From Mycobacterium asiaticum (lineage in GTDB: Bacteria; Actinomycetota; Actinomycetes; Mycobacteriales; Mycobacteriaceae), in assembly GCF_001673315.1 (NCBI RefSeq), contig NZ_LZLQ01000124.1, positions 124,001 to 188,000 on the forward strand: a stretch of DNA of 64,000 bases, in the 5' to 3' direction. The translations under genes were made by a program, and so were the position numbers. The notes under the pieces were generated by a model, which saw nothing but the letters and a program-made list of their open reading frames with translations, did no database searches and was not told the DNA's origin. Of this stretch, positions 32,165 to 47,423 are shown piece after piece. Numbering within the stretch: the stretch's first letter is position 1; every line of letters starts with the position of its first letter.

Positions 32165-33085
32165 ATGGCTGCCACACTCCGCGAACTACGGTCGAGGATC
32201 CGCTCGGCCGGGTCGATCAAGAAGATCACCAAGGCTCAGGAGCTGATCGCGACCTCGCGCATCGGCAAGGCGCAGACCAGGCTGAACGCCGCCCGGCCTT
32301 ACACCTTGCAGATCACCAGCATGCTCTACACGCTGTCCGCCGAGGCCGCTCTGGACCATCCGTTGCTGGTCGAGCGAGAAAACCCCAAACGAGCCGGGGT
32401 GCTGGTGCTCTCGTCCGACCGCGGCTTGTGCGGTGCGTACAACTCCAGCATCTTCCGTCGCGCCGAGGAACTCTTTTCGCTGCTGCGGGAAGAAGGAAAG
32501 CAACCCATCATCTACACGGTGGGCCGAAAAGCTCAGAACTACTTCACGTTTCGGAACTGGGACATTGTCGAGTCGTGGTCAGGCTTTTCCGAGCAACCTC
32601 AGGTGGAGAACGCTTCGGAGATCAGCGAGGCTCTGGTCGATGCGTTCATGAAGGGCGCCGGCGAGGACGATGACGGCGAGTCGAATGACGTCCAGGGCGT
32701 CGACGAATTGCACATCGTGTACTCCGAATTCAAGTCGATGATGTCCCAGACGGCGGTCGCCCACCGGATGGCTCCGTTGGTGGTTGAGTACGTCGAGGAA
32801 GACACCGGTCCGAGCACGCTGTATTCGTTCGAACCCGATGCGACCACGTTGTTCGACGCACTGCTGCCGCGGTATATCACCACCCGCGTGTATGCGGCGC
32901 TCTTGGAATCGGCTGCATCGGAGTTGGCTTCGCGCCAGCGCGCGATGAAGTCGGCCACCGACAACGCCGATGACCTCATCAAAGACCTGACGCTGCAAGC
33001 CAACCGCGAGCGGCAAGCCCAAATCACCCAAGAGATCAGCGAAATCGTCGGTGGCGCGAACGCGCTCGCCGACGCCGCCAAGTAG
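32165..33085 (+). CDS. atpG: ATP synthase subunit gamma
   Basis: 306 residues. N- and C-terminal helices of the central shaft are clear (RIRSAGSIKKITKAQELIA; ANRERQAQITQEISEIVGGA). The acidic loop KGAGEDDDGESNDVQG is the mycobacterium-specific gamma insertion near residue 165. Confidence 0.97.
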   Translation: MAATLRELRSRIRSAGSIKKITKAQELIATSRIGKAQTRLNAARPYTLQITSMLYTLSAEAALDHPLLVERENPKRAGVLVLSSDRGLCGAYNSSIFRRAEELFSLLREEGKQPIIYTVGRKAQNYFTFRNWDIVESWSGFSEQPQVENASEISEALVDAFMKGAGEDDDGESNDVQGVDELHIVYSEFKSMMSQTAVAHRMAPLVVEYVEEDTGPSTLYSFEPDATTLFDALLPRYITTRVYAALLESAASELASRQRAMKSATDNADDLIKDLTLQANRERQAQITQEISEIVGGANALADAAK

Positions 33086-33108
33086 TCCCACGAGGAAGCG
33101 AAAAGAGC

Positions 33109-34563
<1,455 letters not shown>

Positions 34564-34608
34564 CAGGGAACTGCGGCCTGACCCAGACAGAAACGAAGGT
34601 GGTGTGAC

Positions 34609-34974
34609 ATGGCGGAAATGAATGTCGCGATCGTCGCCGTCGACCGTGAGATCTGGTCGGGCGAAGGGACTTTCCTGTTCACCCGCACCACCGTCGGTGA
34701 GATCGGCGTTCTTCCGCACCACATCCCGTTGGTTGCGCAATTGGTCGACGACGCGATGGTGCGCGTGGAGCGGGACGGCGAAGACGACCTGCGGGTGGCG
34801 GTCGACGGTGGATTCATGTCGGTAACCGAGGAGGGGGTCACCATCCTCGCGGAATCCGCGGAGTTCGAGTCGGAGATCGACGAGAGTGCGGCCCGGCAGG
34901 ATTCGGAGTCCGACGACGAGAAGACCGCCGCTCGGGGCCGCGCAAGGTTGCGCGCCATCGGCGCGCTCGACTGA
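34609..34974 (+). CDS. atpC: ATP synthase subunit epsilon
   Basis: 121 residues; N-terminal beta barrel (VAIVAVDREIWSGEGTFLF, GEIGVLPHHIPLVAQL) and a short C-terminal helical part ending RARLRAIGALD, the compact form of mycobacteria. Confidence 0.96.
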   Translation: MAEMNVAIVAVDREIWSGEGTFLFTRTTVGEIGVLPHHIPLVAQLVDDAMVRVERDGEDDLRVAVDGGFMSVTEEGVTILAESAEFESEIDESAARQDSESDDEKTAARGRARLRAIGALD

Positions 34975-34983
34975 TTGAAGAAG

Positions 34984-35436
34984 ATGAGCGCGCCCATGGT
35001 CGGCATGGTCGTGCTCGTCGTCCTTGTCGTTCTGTTGGGGACGGCCGTCCTCGCGTTGAGCTACCGGCTATGGAAGCTGCGCCAGGGTGGAACGGCTGCC
35101 ATCATGCGCGATATCCCCGCGGTGGGCGGGCATGGATGGCGACACGGCATGATCCGGTACCGCGGCGGCGAAGCTGCGTATTACCGACTCTCGAGTTTGC
35201 GGTTGTGGCCGGATCGACGGCTGAGCCGGCGGGGTGTGGAGGTCGTCGGCCGGCGCGCGCCGCGAGGCGACGAGTTCGACATCATGAGCGACGAGATCGT
35301 GGTGCTCGAATTGCGCGACACCACCCAGGACCGCCGGCTGGGTTACGAAATCGCCCTGGACCGTGGGGCATTGACCGCGTTTCAGTCGTGGTTGGAGTCG
35401 CGGCCTTCGCCCCGCTCCCGCCGACGCAGCGTGTAA
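34984..35436 (+). CDS. Conserved membrane protein (DUF2550)
   Basis: 150 residues: one N-terminal membrane helix (VGMVVLVVLVVLLGTAVLAL), then a soluble domain with GWRHGMIRYRGGEAAYYRL. Orthologue of Rv1312, always next to atpC; function unknown. ATG 34984 is used; TTG 34975 directly behind the atpC stop is possible. Confidence 0.85.
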   Translation: MSAPMVGMVVLVVLVVLLGTAVLALSYRLWKLRQGGTAAIMRDIPAVGGHGWRHGMIRYRGGEAAYYRLSSLRLWPDRRLSRRGVEVVGRRAPRGDEFDIMSDEIVVLELRDTTQDRRLGYEIALDRGALTAFQSWLESRPSPRSRRRSV

Positions 35437-35473
35437 CGGGGCGAGCAGACGCCAAAGTCCGCGTTTCTTTAGC

Positions 35474-35537
35474 GGGGTAGTCCCTCGTTCCTTTCGAGGG
35501 GTAGTCCCTCTCCGTTCAGAGGGGTAGTTACCCCTTC
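35474..35537. terminator. Three tandem GGGGTAG hairpins between convergent genes
   Basis: GGGGTAG occurs at 35474, 35498 and 35521. Each copy is part of a small palindrome: GGG-GTAGT-CCC, GAGGG-GTAGT-CCCTC and AGGGGTA-GT-TACCCCT. The last covers the stop codon of the minus-strand gene. Probably a bidirectional terminator. Confidence 0.5.
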
Positions 35538-36115
35538 TCGCCGCCTTTGCCGCCGCCAGGGCGCCACAGCACATCGCCCTCCGGGTTGGCGACGCGGGAC
35601 AGTATGAAGAGCAGATCCGACAGGCGGTTGAGGTATTTCGCCGGCAGTACGCTAACGCTGTCGGGATGGGCTTCGACCGCCGCCCACGCCGAGCGCTCGG
35701 CACGACGGACCACGGTACGCGCCACGTGCAGCAGTGCCGACAGCGGCGAACCGCCCGGCAGCACAAAAGAATTCAGGGCCGGCAGGTTTTCGTTGTAGGT
35801 GTCGCACCAACCCTCGACCCGGTCGATATAGGCCTGGGCGATGCGCAGCGCAGGATGCTCGGGATTCTCGACCACAGGTGTGGAGAGATCAGCACCCGCG
35901 TCGAACAAGTCATTCTGGATCTGCCGCAGCACCTCAGTGAGTGCGCCGTCCGGGCCGCCAAGCGCGATGGCGACGCCGATCGCACAGTTGGCCTCGTCGC
36001 AATCCGCGTATGCCACCAGTCGCGCGTCGGTCTTGGCGACCCGTGAGAAATCGCTCAATCCCGTCGTACCGTCATCGCCGGTCCTTGTATAAATGCGGGT
36101 CAGGTGGACTGCCAT
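35528..36115 (-). CDS. ATP:cob(I)alamin adenosyltransferase (PduO type)
   Basis: 195 residues. Motifs of the family: IYTRTGDDGTTGLSDFSRV at the N-terminus, LYPGGS-type LPGGSPLSALLH, and C-terminal RVVRRAERSAWAA and YLNRLSDLLFILSR. It attaches the adenosyl group to cobalamin, making the cofactor for methylmalonyl-CoA mutase. ATG 36115 gives MAVHLTRIYTR; the frame is open further upstream but this is shadow coding of murA. Orthologue of Rv1314c; divergent from murA. Confidence 0.93.
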   Translation of the reverse strand: MAVHLTRIYTRTGDDGTTGLSDFSRVAKTDARLVAYADCDEANCAIGVAIALGGPDGALTEVLRQIQNDLFDAGADLSTPVVENPEHPALRIAQAYIDRVEGWCDTYNENLPALNSFVLPGGSPLSALLHVARTVVRRAERSAWAAVEAHPDSVSVLPAKYLNRLSDLLFILSRVANPEGDVLWRPGGGKGGEKG

Positions 36116-36161
36116 GAGCAAAACCGTACCGGGGTGGCCGGTGGGCCCGGGGCTGGGCTGA

Positions 36162-36190
36162 CTGACAACCCGATACCGCTTCACTAGACT
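36162..36190 (+). promoter_or_regulatory. murA promoter, leaderless
   Basis: CTGACA (36162-36167), 17-base spacer, TAGACT (36185-36190). The GTG start of murA is seven bases after the -10, so the transcript should begin with the start codon. Confidence 0.6.
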
Positions 36191-36197
36191 TGCCCGG

Positions 36198-37451
36198 GTG
36201 GCCCAGCGATTCGTGGTGACCGGAGGCAACCGGTTGTCAGGCGAAGTCGCAGTTGGGGGCGCCAAGAACAGTGTGCTCAAGTTGATGGCCGCGACTCTGT
36301 TGGCCGAGGGCACCAGCACCATCACCAACTGTCCCGACATCCTCGACGTGCCGCTGATGGCCGAGGTGCTGCGTGGTCTGGGTGCCACCGTCGAACTTGA
36401 CGGCGACGTTGCCCGCATCACCTCACCCGACGAACCCAAGTACGACGCCGACTTCGCCGCCGTGCGCCAGTTCCGCGCCTCGGTCTGCGTGCTGGGACCG
36501 CTGGTCGGGCGGTGCAAGAAGGCGCGGGTTGCGCTGCCGGGCGGCGACGCGATCGGGTCGCGCCCGCTGGACATGCACCAGGCCGGGCTGCGACAACTGG
36601 GTGCACAGTGCAACATTGAGCACGGTTGCGTGGTCGCGCAGGCAGATACGTTGCGCGGGGCCGAGATTCAGCTGGAATTTCCCTCCGTCGGCGCCACCGA
36701 GAACATCCTGATGGCCGCCGTCGTCGCCGAGGGCGTGACGACCATCCACAACGCGGCGCGCGAACCAGACGTGGTGGATCTGTGCACGATGCTCAACCAG
36801 ATGGGTGCGCAGGTGGAAGGCGCCGGCTCGCCGACGATGACGATCACCGGCGTGCCTCGGTTGCACCCCACCGAGCACCGCGTGATCGGCGACCGCATCG
36901 TGGCCGCCACCTGGGGGATTGCCGCCGCGATGACCCGTGGCGACATCACGGTGACGGGAATAGATCCGTCCCATCTGCAGTTGGTCCTGCATAAGTTGCA
37001 CGACGCCGGCGCGACGGTGACTCAAACCGACAGCAGTTTCCGCATCGCACAGTACGAGCGGCCGAAGGCGGTCAACGTCGCGACACTGCCTTTCCCCGGA
37101 TTTCCTACCGACCTGCAGCCGATGGCGATCGCCCTGGCCTCGATCGCGGACGGCACTTCGATGATTACCGAGAATGTTTTCGAAGCGCGGTTCCGATTCG
37201 TCGAGGAAATGATCCGACTGGGGGCGGACGCCCGCACCGACGGGCACCACGCGGTGGTGCGCGGTCTGCCGCAGCTGTCGAGCGCGCCGGTGTGGTGTTC
37301 GGACATCCGGGCGGGCGCCGGCCTGGTGCTCGCGGGCCTCGTCGCCGATGGCGACACCGAGGTCCACGACGTGTTCCACATCGACCGTGGCTACCCGTTA
37401 TTCGTTGAGAACCTGGGGATTTTGGGAGCTGAGATCGAACGGGTACAGTAA
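36198..37451 (+). CDS. murA: UDP-GlcNAc 1-carboxyvinyltransferase
   Basis: 417 residues, EPSP-synthase fold. The first committed step of peptidoglycan synthesis. The residue that is Cys115 in E. coli is Asp117 here (LPGGDAIG), as in M. tuberculosis, which gives intrinsic fosfomycin resistance. KNSVLKLMAA at the start and FPTDLQPMAIALASIADG later are substrate-binding signatures. Located directly before the rRNA operon, as is general in mycobacteria. Confidence 0.98.
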   Translation: MAQRFVVTGGNRLSGEVAVGGAKNSVLKLMAATLLAEGTSTITNCPDILDVPLMAEVLRGLGATVELDGDVARITSPDEPKYDADFAAVRQFRASVCVLGPLVGRCKKARVALPGGDAIGSRPLDMHQAGLRQLGAQCNIEHGCVVAQADTLRGAEIQLEFPSVGATENILMAAVVAEGVTTIHNAAREPDVVDLCTMLNQMGAQVEGAGSPTMTITGVPRLHPTEHRVIGDRIVAATWGIAAAMTRGDITVTGIDPSHLQLVLHKLHDAGATVTQTDSSFRIAQYERPKAVNVATLPFPGFPTDLQPMAIALASIADGTSMITENVFEARFRFVEEMIRLGADARTDGHHAVVRGLPQLSSAPVWCSDIRAGAGLVLAGLVADGDTEVHDVFHIDRGYPLFVENLGILGAEIERVQ

Positions 37452-37512
37452 CGACCAACAGAGCGACGCCCACCAGGCGCGGTCACCTCCCAGAGGAGAT
37501 CGAAACCGGGGC

Positions 37513-37542
37513 TTGACTCTCCTGCCGGATGTGTATTAAGCT
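37513..37542 (+). promoter_or_regulatory. rRNA operon promoter P1
   Basis: TTGACT (37513-37518) and TAAGCT (37537-37542) with an 18-base spacer, followed by GGCAGGGTTGCCCC. The layout equals the P1 promoter of the single M. tuberculosis rrn operon. Confidence 0.8.
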
Positions 37543-37754
37543 GGCAGGGTTGCCCCAAAACGGGCAAAAATGAAGCTAGAAGTGTTGTTTGAGAACTCAA
37601 TAGTGTGTTTGGTGTTTTGTTTGTTGTTGTTTTTTGACTGCACCTGTACACCCCCGTGTGTGGGTGCGGTCGCAATTAATTTGATGCCAGTTTTGGTGTC
37701 TTTTTGTTAGATCAGATTTTCTCTGATTGTGAATTCACCTCGTTAGCGAGGGGT
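37543..37754 (+). other. 16S rRNA leader with antitermination/processing boxes
   Basis: The stretch TTTGAGAACTCAATAGTG near 37587 recurs as TTTGAGAATTGGATAGTG in the 16S-23S spacer (39469). T-rich blocks (TTGTTGTTTTTTG) flank it. These are the usual leader boxes for antitermination and RNase III processing. Confidence 0.6.
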
Positions 37755-42688
<4,934 letters not shown>

Positions 42689-42763
42689 CGCAACCACTTA
42701 TCCAGTTTCACGGCTATTAGTCGTGGGACACCACACCCCCCATCAACACAAATTTAAATAGAG

Positions 42764-42879
42764 TTACGGCGGCCACAGCGACAGGGAAACGCCCGGTCCC
42801 ATCCCGAACCCGGAAGCTAAGCCTGTCAGCGCCGATGGTACTGCCCTATTCGGGTGGAAGAGTAGGACACCGCCGAACA
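42764..42879 (+). rRNA. rrf: 5S ribosomal RNA
   Basis: About 115 bases, from TTACGGCGGCCACAGCG to CACCGCCGAACA; helix I pairs TTACGGCGG with the 3' CCGCCGAACA region. Last gene of the operon. Confidence 0.95.
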
Positions 42880-42881
42880 CA

Positions 42882-42915
42882 CAAAAACACCCCCATTCAT
42901 TTGGGGGTGTTTTTG
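42882..42915. terminator. rrn terminator (bidirectional)
   Basis: CAAAAACACCCCCA pairs perfectly with TGGGGGTGTTTTTG (14 bp) over a six-base loop. T runs occur on both strands, so it can also end transcription of ogt from the right. The bases to 43023 hold no gene. Confidence 0.9.
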
Positions 42916-43023
42916 CATTTCTGGGCCTCGGCTACGGCTGGGATTAATGAACGGAAATATGCCGGTCTATTTATTGCATGGATTTATTGCGTGGACGCTC
43001 CGGCGTGCCAATACTTTTAGTGT

Positions 43024-43521
43024 TTAGTCGAACAATGTGAGGTCGGCCGGCGCGCGCTGCTTTTCCAATGCGAGCAGTGTCTGTTTACGATCCAATCCAC
43101 CGCCATATCCGGTCAATTTTCCGCTCGCCCCGATGACCCGATGGCACGGCACCACAATCGCGATCGGATTGTGCCCATTAGCCAGTCCGACAGCCCGTGC
43201 AGCGCCGGGTGCATTGATCTGTTGCGCAATCTCCCCGTAGGACCTGGTCTCTCCGTAAGGAATGGTGAGCAAAGCGTTCCACACCCGCTGTTGAAATGGT
43301 GTTCCTCCCAGGTCCAACTCGACATCGAAGTCGGTGAGCTCGCCGGCGAAATAAGCATCGAGTTGTCGGACGGCTTCGGCGAACGCGTCGTCGTCGCGCG
43401 TCCAGCCGGTGCGGCTGGGCTCGTAGGTCTGATCCACCATTCGTAGATTCGTCAGAACCCCGTCCCGGCCGGCCAGTGTCAGCGGTCCGATGGGGCTGTC
43501 GATGGTGCGGTATTTGATCAT
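43024..43521 (-). CDS. ogt: Methylated-DNA-protein-cysteine methyltransferase
   Basis: 165 residues, same length as Rv1316c. The acceptor Cys126 is in VVPCHRVIG; PYGETRSYGEIA is the DNA-binding helix region. Takes the methyl group from O6-methylguanine in a suicide reaction. ATGA overlap with alkA, so one repair operon. Confidence 0.97.
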   Translation of the reverse strand: MIKYRTIDSPIGPLTLAGRDGVLTNLRMVDQTYEPSRTGWTRDDDAFAEAVRQLDAYFAGELTDFDVELDLGGTPFQQRVWNALLTIPYGETRSYGEIAQQINAPGAARAVGLANGHNPIAIVVPCHRVIGASGKLTGYGGGLDRKQTLLALEKQRAPADLTLFD

Positions 43522-45017
43522 GCGATCTCCTTTGGATGCTCCCGGGTCGGCCACTGGTTCACCGGGTGATCGAGCGTGGTCCACAGGTGCTGAGTTGCGT
43601 AGGAGCGCCAAGGCCGCCACCGGGTGCTGTGCTCGAGCAGGGCGCGTTCCTGGTCCGGTAAGCCCAACTGCTTGGTTGCCAGTTTCAGGCCAAGGTCGCT
43701 GGCCGGGAACGCGTCGGGGTCGCCCAACGCGCGCATGGCGATGATCTCCGCCGTCCAGGGGCCGATTCCGGGCAGGTCCATCAGCTGTCGTCGGGCACGG
43801 ATCCAGTCGCAACCCGGGTCCAGGGTGACATTTCCGCTGGCGATCGCGCCGATCAATGCACTCAAACTTCGTCGCCGCGCGTTCGGCACCGCCAGGTGGA
43901 TCGGGTCGATGTCGGCGAGCTCCTCGGCGGAGGGAAAGGTGTGGGTCAGCCCGCCGGCGTCGTCGCGCACGGGTTGTCCGTAAGCCGAGACCAGCCGGGC
44001 AGCGTGCGTGCGCGCCGCTTTGGTCGACACTTGCTGGCCCAGCACCGCGCGCACCGCCAGCTCAGCCTCGTCGACGGTACGGGGAATGCGTTGCCCGGGT
44101 GCTTTGGCAACCACTGCGCTCAGCGATGGGTCTGCACTGAGCGCCTCGACCACGGCCTCAGGGTCGGCGTCCAGGTCCAGCAGCCGCCGGCACCGGGCGG
44201 TCGCCGCGGCGAGGTCACGGAAGTCGTCGAGCACCAGCAGACAACGCACGTGGTCCGGGGCTGGAATGAGGGTGACCAGTCCATTGCCCCGGGCGAGTCG
44301 CAGGGTGCGCCGGTATGCGCCGTCGCGCACCTCTTCGCAACCCGGCACCGCGGTGGCGGCCAGATGTCCGAAGACGCCCTCGTAGGCGAACGGGGCACGC
44401 ACCGGAAGGCGTAGGGACACCACCCCGGCGGACGTCAACCCGGACCCGAATCGCGCGACAGCGCGCTGGCGTAGTGCCGTCGGGGTGCTGTCGCACACCA
44501 GGCGGACGGTGTCGTTGAACTGGCGGATGCTGGCGAATCCGGCGGCGAACGCGACATCGCCGAACGGCAGATCGGTGGTCTCGATCAACACCCGAGCGGT
44601 CTGCATGCGTTGCGCGCGGGCCAAAGCGAGCGGGCCCGCACCGACTTCGGCGCGCAGTAATCGCTCCAGCTGGCGGGTCGTGTAGCCGAGGTGGTTTGCC
44701 AGGCCGGTGACGCCCTCGCGATCCACCGTGCCGTCAGCGATGAGCCGCATGGCTCGTGCCACGACATCGCCGCGCACATTCCACTCGGGCGAGCCCGGCG
44801 ATGCGTCTGGACGGCATCGCTTACAGGCCCGAAAGCCCTCACGCTGGGCCGCGGCCGCCGTCGGTAGGAATCGCACGTTACGGGCCAATGGCGGCCGCAC
44901 CGGGCAGCTGGGCCTGCAATAGATCCGGGTGGTCAGGACGGCGATGACGAACCAGCCGTCGAACCGGGCGTCCTTGGCCTGGACCGCCCGGTAGCACCGT
45001 TCGAAATCGTCGTGCAC
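43518..45017 (-). CDS. alkA: Ada-AlkA fusion: methyl-responsive regulator and 3-methyladenine glycosylase
   Basis: 499 residues. N-terminal Ada zinc domain with the four Cys of YCRPSCP and ACKRC, then an AraC-type HTH (TTRQLERLLRAEV, FGDVAFAAGFASIRQFND), then AlkA N-domain and HhH-GPD glycosylase (MDLPGIGPWTAEIIAMRAL with catalytic Asp in FPASDLGL). Senses methyl-phosphotriesters and removes alkylated bases. GTG 45017 (VHDDFERCYRA) matches the M. tuberculosis start; the frame opens 30 bases earlier. Confidence 0.96.
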   Translation of the reverse strand: MHDDFERCYRAVQAKDARFDGWFVIAVLTTRIYCRPSCPVRPPLARNVRFLPTAAAAQREGFRACKRCRPDASPGSPEWNVRGDVVARAMRLIADGTVDREGVTGLANHLGYTTRQLERLLRAEVGAGPLALARAQRMQTARVLIETTDLPFGDVAFAAGFASIRQFNDTVRLVCDSTPTALRQRAVARFGSGLTSAGVVSLRLPVRAPFAYEGVFGHLAATAVPGCEEVRDGAYRRTLRLARGNGLVTLIPAPDHVRCLLVLDDFRDLAAATARCRRLLDLDADPEAVVEALSADPSLSAVVAKAPGQRIPRTVDEAELAVRAVLGQQVSTKAARTHAARLVSAYGQPVRDDAGGLTHTFPSAEELADIDPIHLAVPNARRRSLSALIGAIASGNVTLDPGCDWIRARRQLMDLPGIGPWTAEIIAMRALGDPDAFPASDLGLKLATKQLGLPDQERALLEHSTRWRPWRSYATQHLWTTLDHPVNQWPTREHPKEIA

Positions 45018-45080
45018 CCTTCGACAATTACACCCGGGCGCCGACATGACTGGCGGAAAACCGACATCAATGTGCGTGGT

Positions 45081-46715
45081 TCAGTTGTCCGAGTCGGCCG
45101 GCTGCACCGGTTTGGCCAGCCGGGTGGGCTCGTCGTGTCCGCGTAGCGTCACTTCCTCGTCGAGGGACCAGTGCTGCCGCTCCTCTTCGCTGGCACCGTT
45201 CAGCGCGTCCGATGAGGCAAGCAGTCTGCCCGGATAGTCTTTCGCCAACTCGCAGAGTCGGGCGGCCTCGTTTACCGGCTCGCCTATCACGGTGTATTCA
45301 AAGCGTTCCTTGGCGCCGACGTTGCCCGCGACCACGTGACCCGCCGCCACGCCGATCCCGGCTTTGCACTCAGAGATTTCGTTCGCGAGACGCTCGGACA
45401 TGCAGCGCGCGGCGGCCAGCGCCGCGTCTTCGGGCTTGTCCAGGCTGTTCGGCGCACCGAAGATGGCCAGCGAAGCATCGCCTTCGAACTTGTTGACCAG
45501 GCCGCAATGCCGGTCCACTTCTTCGACGATGATGGTGAAGAACCGATTGAGCACCTTGACGACATCCGAGGGGCGCTGGGTGGTGACCAGCTTGGTGGAG
45601 CCGATGATGTCGATGAACAAGACAGCGACATGGCGTTCTTCGCCACCCAGTTTCGGTTTCTCGCGTTCGGCGGCGAGCGCGACTTCCCGGCCGACGTGCC
45701 TTCCGAAAAGGTCGCGCACCCGTTCTCGTTCGCGCAGCCCCGCCACCATCGCGTTGAAACCTCGCTGTAGCTCGCCGAGTTCGGTGCCGTCGAAGACCAC
45801 CAGGTCGCCGCGCAGGTTGCCGCGCTCGACGCGGCTCAGCGCCGCGCGTACCACCCGCACCGGCGTCGCGGTGAGCCACGCCAGGATCCACATCAGGGTG
45901 AAACCGAAGATCAGGGTCACCGTCGATACGAACAGCACACAGACCGCGAACTGGGTCTCGGTCATGTTCCGCAGCAGGATCTGGAAGATCGCGACCAGGG
46001 TGATGCCGACGACGGGGACGCCCGAGCCGAGCAGCCAGACCATCAAGGTGCGGCCCATGATGCCCGGCGCCAGTCGGCGCGGCGGCGGGCCGGCTTCCAG
46101 CGCCTGCGCGGCCACCGGACGCAGCGCGAACTCGGCCAGCAGATAGCTTCCGGTGGCCACCAGGACGCCGCAGAAGCTGATCGAGAACATGAACCGCGGG
46201 ATGAAAATGCGGTTTTCCATGCCGTAAAGGATGGTCAACAGCGCCGCCCCAACGCCCCACAGGATGAGGTCCACGATCGCCACTCGCCAGGGCGCGAGGA
46301 AGGTATTGCGTTCGTCCTCGCGGGTGGGTGCTCGTTCTTCGATGGCCCACCGCAGCGCCTGGACGGTGCGCCGGGTTATCCAATACGTTCCCACCGCCAG
46401 GGCGAGCACGATGTAGGCCGGGGACACCCCGAATGTGATCCACAGCAGTTCCTCGTCGAACACGCTGGGGACCGGGATGGCCACCGTCACCAGCAACAGC
46501 GCGACGACGATCCCGATGAGGTTCGCGCCGACCACCATCGAGGTCAGGATGATCTGGATGCGTATCCGCCGGCGGTGCTGGCTTTCCGAGACGCGCCCAA
46601 GCAGCCAGGAGCCGTAGGCGGGGGTGTCCGGCCGACCGCTTTGGCGGGTCACCCTCTCCAGCACCCGGCCCAGGCGCTGCGCCACGCTCGGTTTGGCGGC
46701 CTTCTTGGGCGACAT
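45081..46715 (-). CDS. Membrane adenylate cyclase, class III, with HAMP domain
   Basis: 544 residues. Six hydrophobic segments in residues 50-270, HAMP linker (TATPVRVVRAALSRVERGNL), then the cyclase domain with FIDIIGST (metal Asp), NKFEGDASLAIFGAP and GEPVNEAARL (Asn/Arg of the transition state). Relative of Rv1318c, Rv1319c, Rv1320c and Rv3645. In M. tuberculosis three such genes stand in tandem at this place; here there is one. Confidence 0.93.
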   Translation of the reverse strand: MSPKKAAKPSVAQRLGRVLERVTRQSGRPDTPAYGSWLLGRVSESQHRRRIRIQIILTSMVVGANLIGIVVALLLVTVAIPVPSVFDEELLWITFGVSPAYIVLALAVGTYWITRRTVQALRWAIEERAPTREDERNTFLAPWRVAIVDLILWGVGAALLTILYGMENRIFIPRFMFSISFCGVLVATGSYLLAEFALRPVAAQALEAGPPPRRLAPGIMGRTLMVWLLGSGVPVVGITLVAIFQILLRNMTETQFAVCVLFVSTVTLIFGFTLMWILAWLTATPVRVVRAALSRVERGNLRGDLVVFDGTELGELQRGFNAMVAGLRERERVRDLFGRHVGREVALAAEREKPKLGGEERHVAVLFIDIIGSTKLVTTQRPSDVVKVLNRFFTIIVEEVDRHCGLVNKFEGDASLAIFGAPNSLDKPEDAALAAARCMSERLANEISECKAGIGVAAGHVVAGNVGAKERFEYTVIGEPVNEAARLCELAKDYPGRLLASSDALNGASEEERQHWSLDEEVTLRGHDEPTRLAKPVQPADSDN

Positions 46716-46751
46716 GGTGGCGTCAGCCTATTCGGTCCAGCACGCTCTAAG

Positions 46752-47423
46752 GTGAGTCGGGTGCGTCTAGTGATCGCAAAATGCACTGTCGACTACGTCG
46801 GTCGGCTTACCGCGCATCTTCCGTCGGCTCGTAGATTGCTGTTGTTCAAGGCCGACGGGTCGGTCAGCGTGCACGCCGACGACCGCGCCTACAAACCCCT
46901 CAATTGGATGAGTCCGCCCTGCTGGCTGACCGAGGAGCCGGGTCAGCTGTGGGTCGTCGAGAACAAGGCGGGCGAGCAGTTGCGGATCACCGTCGAGGAG
47001 ATCGAGCATGACTCCAGTCACGAGTTGGGCGTCGATCCCGGACTGGTCAAAGACGGAGTCGAGGCTCACCTGCAAGCGTTGCTGGCCGAGCACGTCCAGC
47101 TGCTGGGCGAGGGGTACACGCTGGTCCGCCGCGAATACATGACCGCGATCGGTCCGGTCGATCTGCTGTGCCGGGACGAAAACGGTGGTTCGGTCGCTGT
47201 GGAGATCAAGCGCCGTGGCGAGATCGACGGTGTGGAACAGCTCACCCGCTATCTCGATCTACTCAACCGCGACACCGTGCTGGCCCCGGTCAAGGGAGTG
47301 TTCGCCGCCCAGCAGATCAAACCGCAGGCCCGCACCCTGGCCACCGATCGCGGGATCCGTTGTCTGACATTGGATTACGACAAAATGCGGGGGATGGACA
47401 GCGACGAGTACCGGCTGTTCTGA
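46752..47423 (+). CDS. nucS: Mismatch-specific endonuclease NucS/EndoMS
   Basis: 223 residues. The nuclease core PVDLLCRDE and VAVEIKRRGEID forms the D/ExK site; the N-terminal DNA-binding domain starts RLVIAKCTVDYVGRL. It cuts both strands at G-T, G-G and T-T mismatches and replaces MutS/MutL in mycobacteria. GTG 46752 corresponds to the known start MSRVRLVIA. Confidence 0.96.
   Translation: MSRVRLVIAKCTVDYVGRLTAHLPSARRLLLFKADGSVSVHADDRAYKPLNWMSPPCWLTEEPGQLWVVENKAGEQLRITVEEIEHDSSHELGVDPGLVKDGVEAHLQALLAEHVQLLGEGYTLVRREYMTAIGPVDLLCRDENGGSVAVEIKRRGEIDGVEQLTRYLDLLNRDTVLAPVKGVFAAQQIKPQARTLATDRGIRCLTLDYDKMRGMDSDEYRLF

Noticed and set aside
35068..35766. Minus-strand frame opposite the DUF2550 gene
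   Set aside because: It runs through the hairpin array with repeated RGTTP and lies opposite a conserved gene; no start signal.
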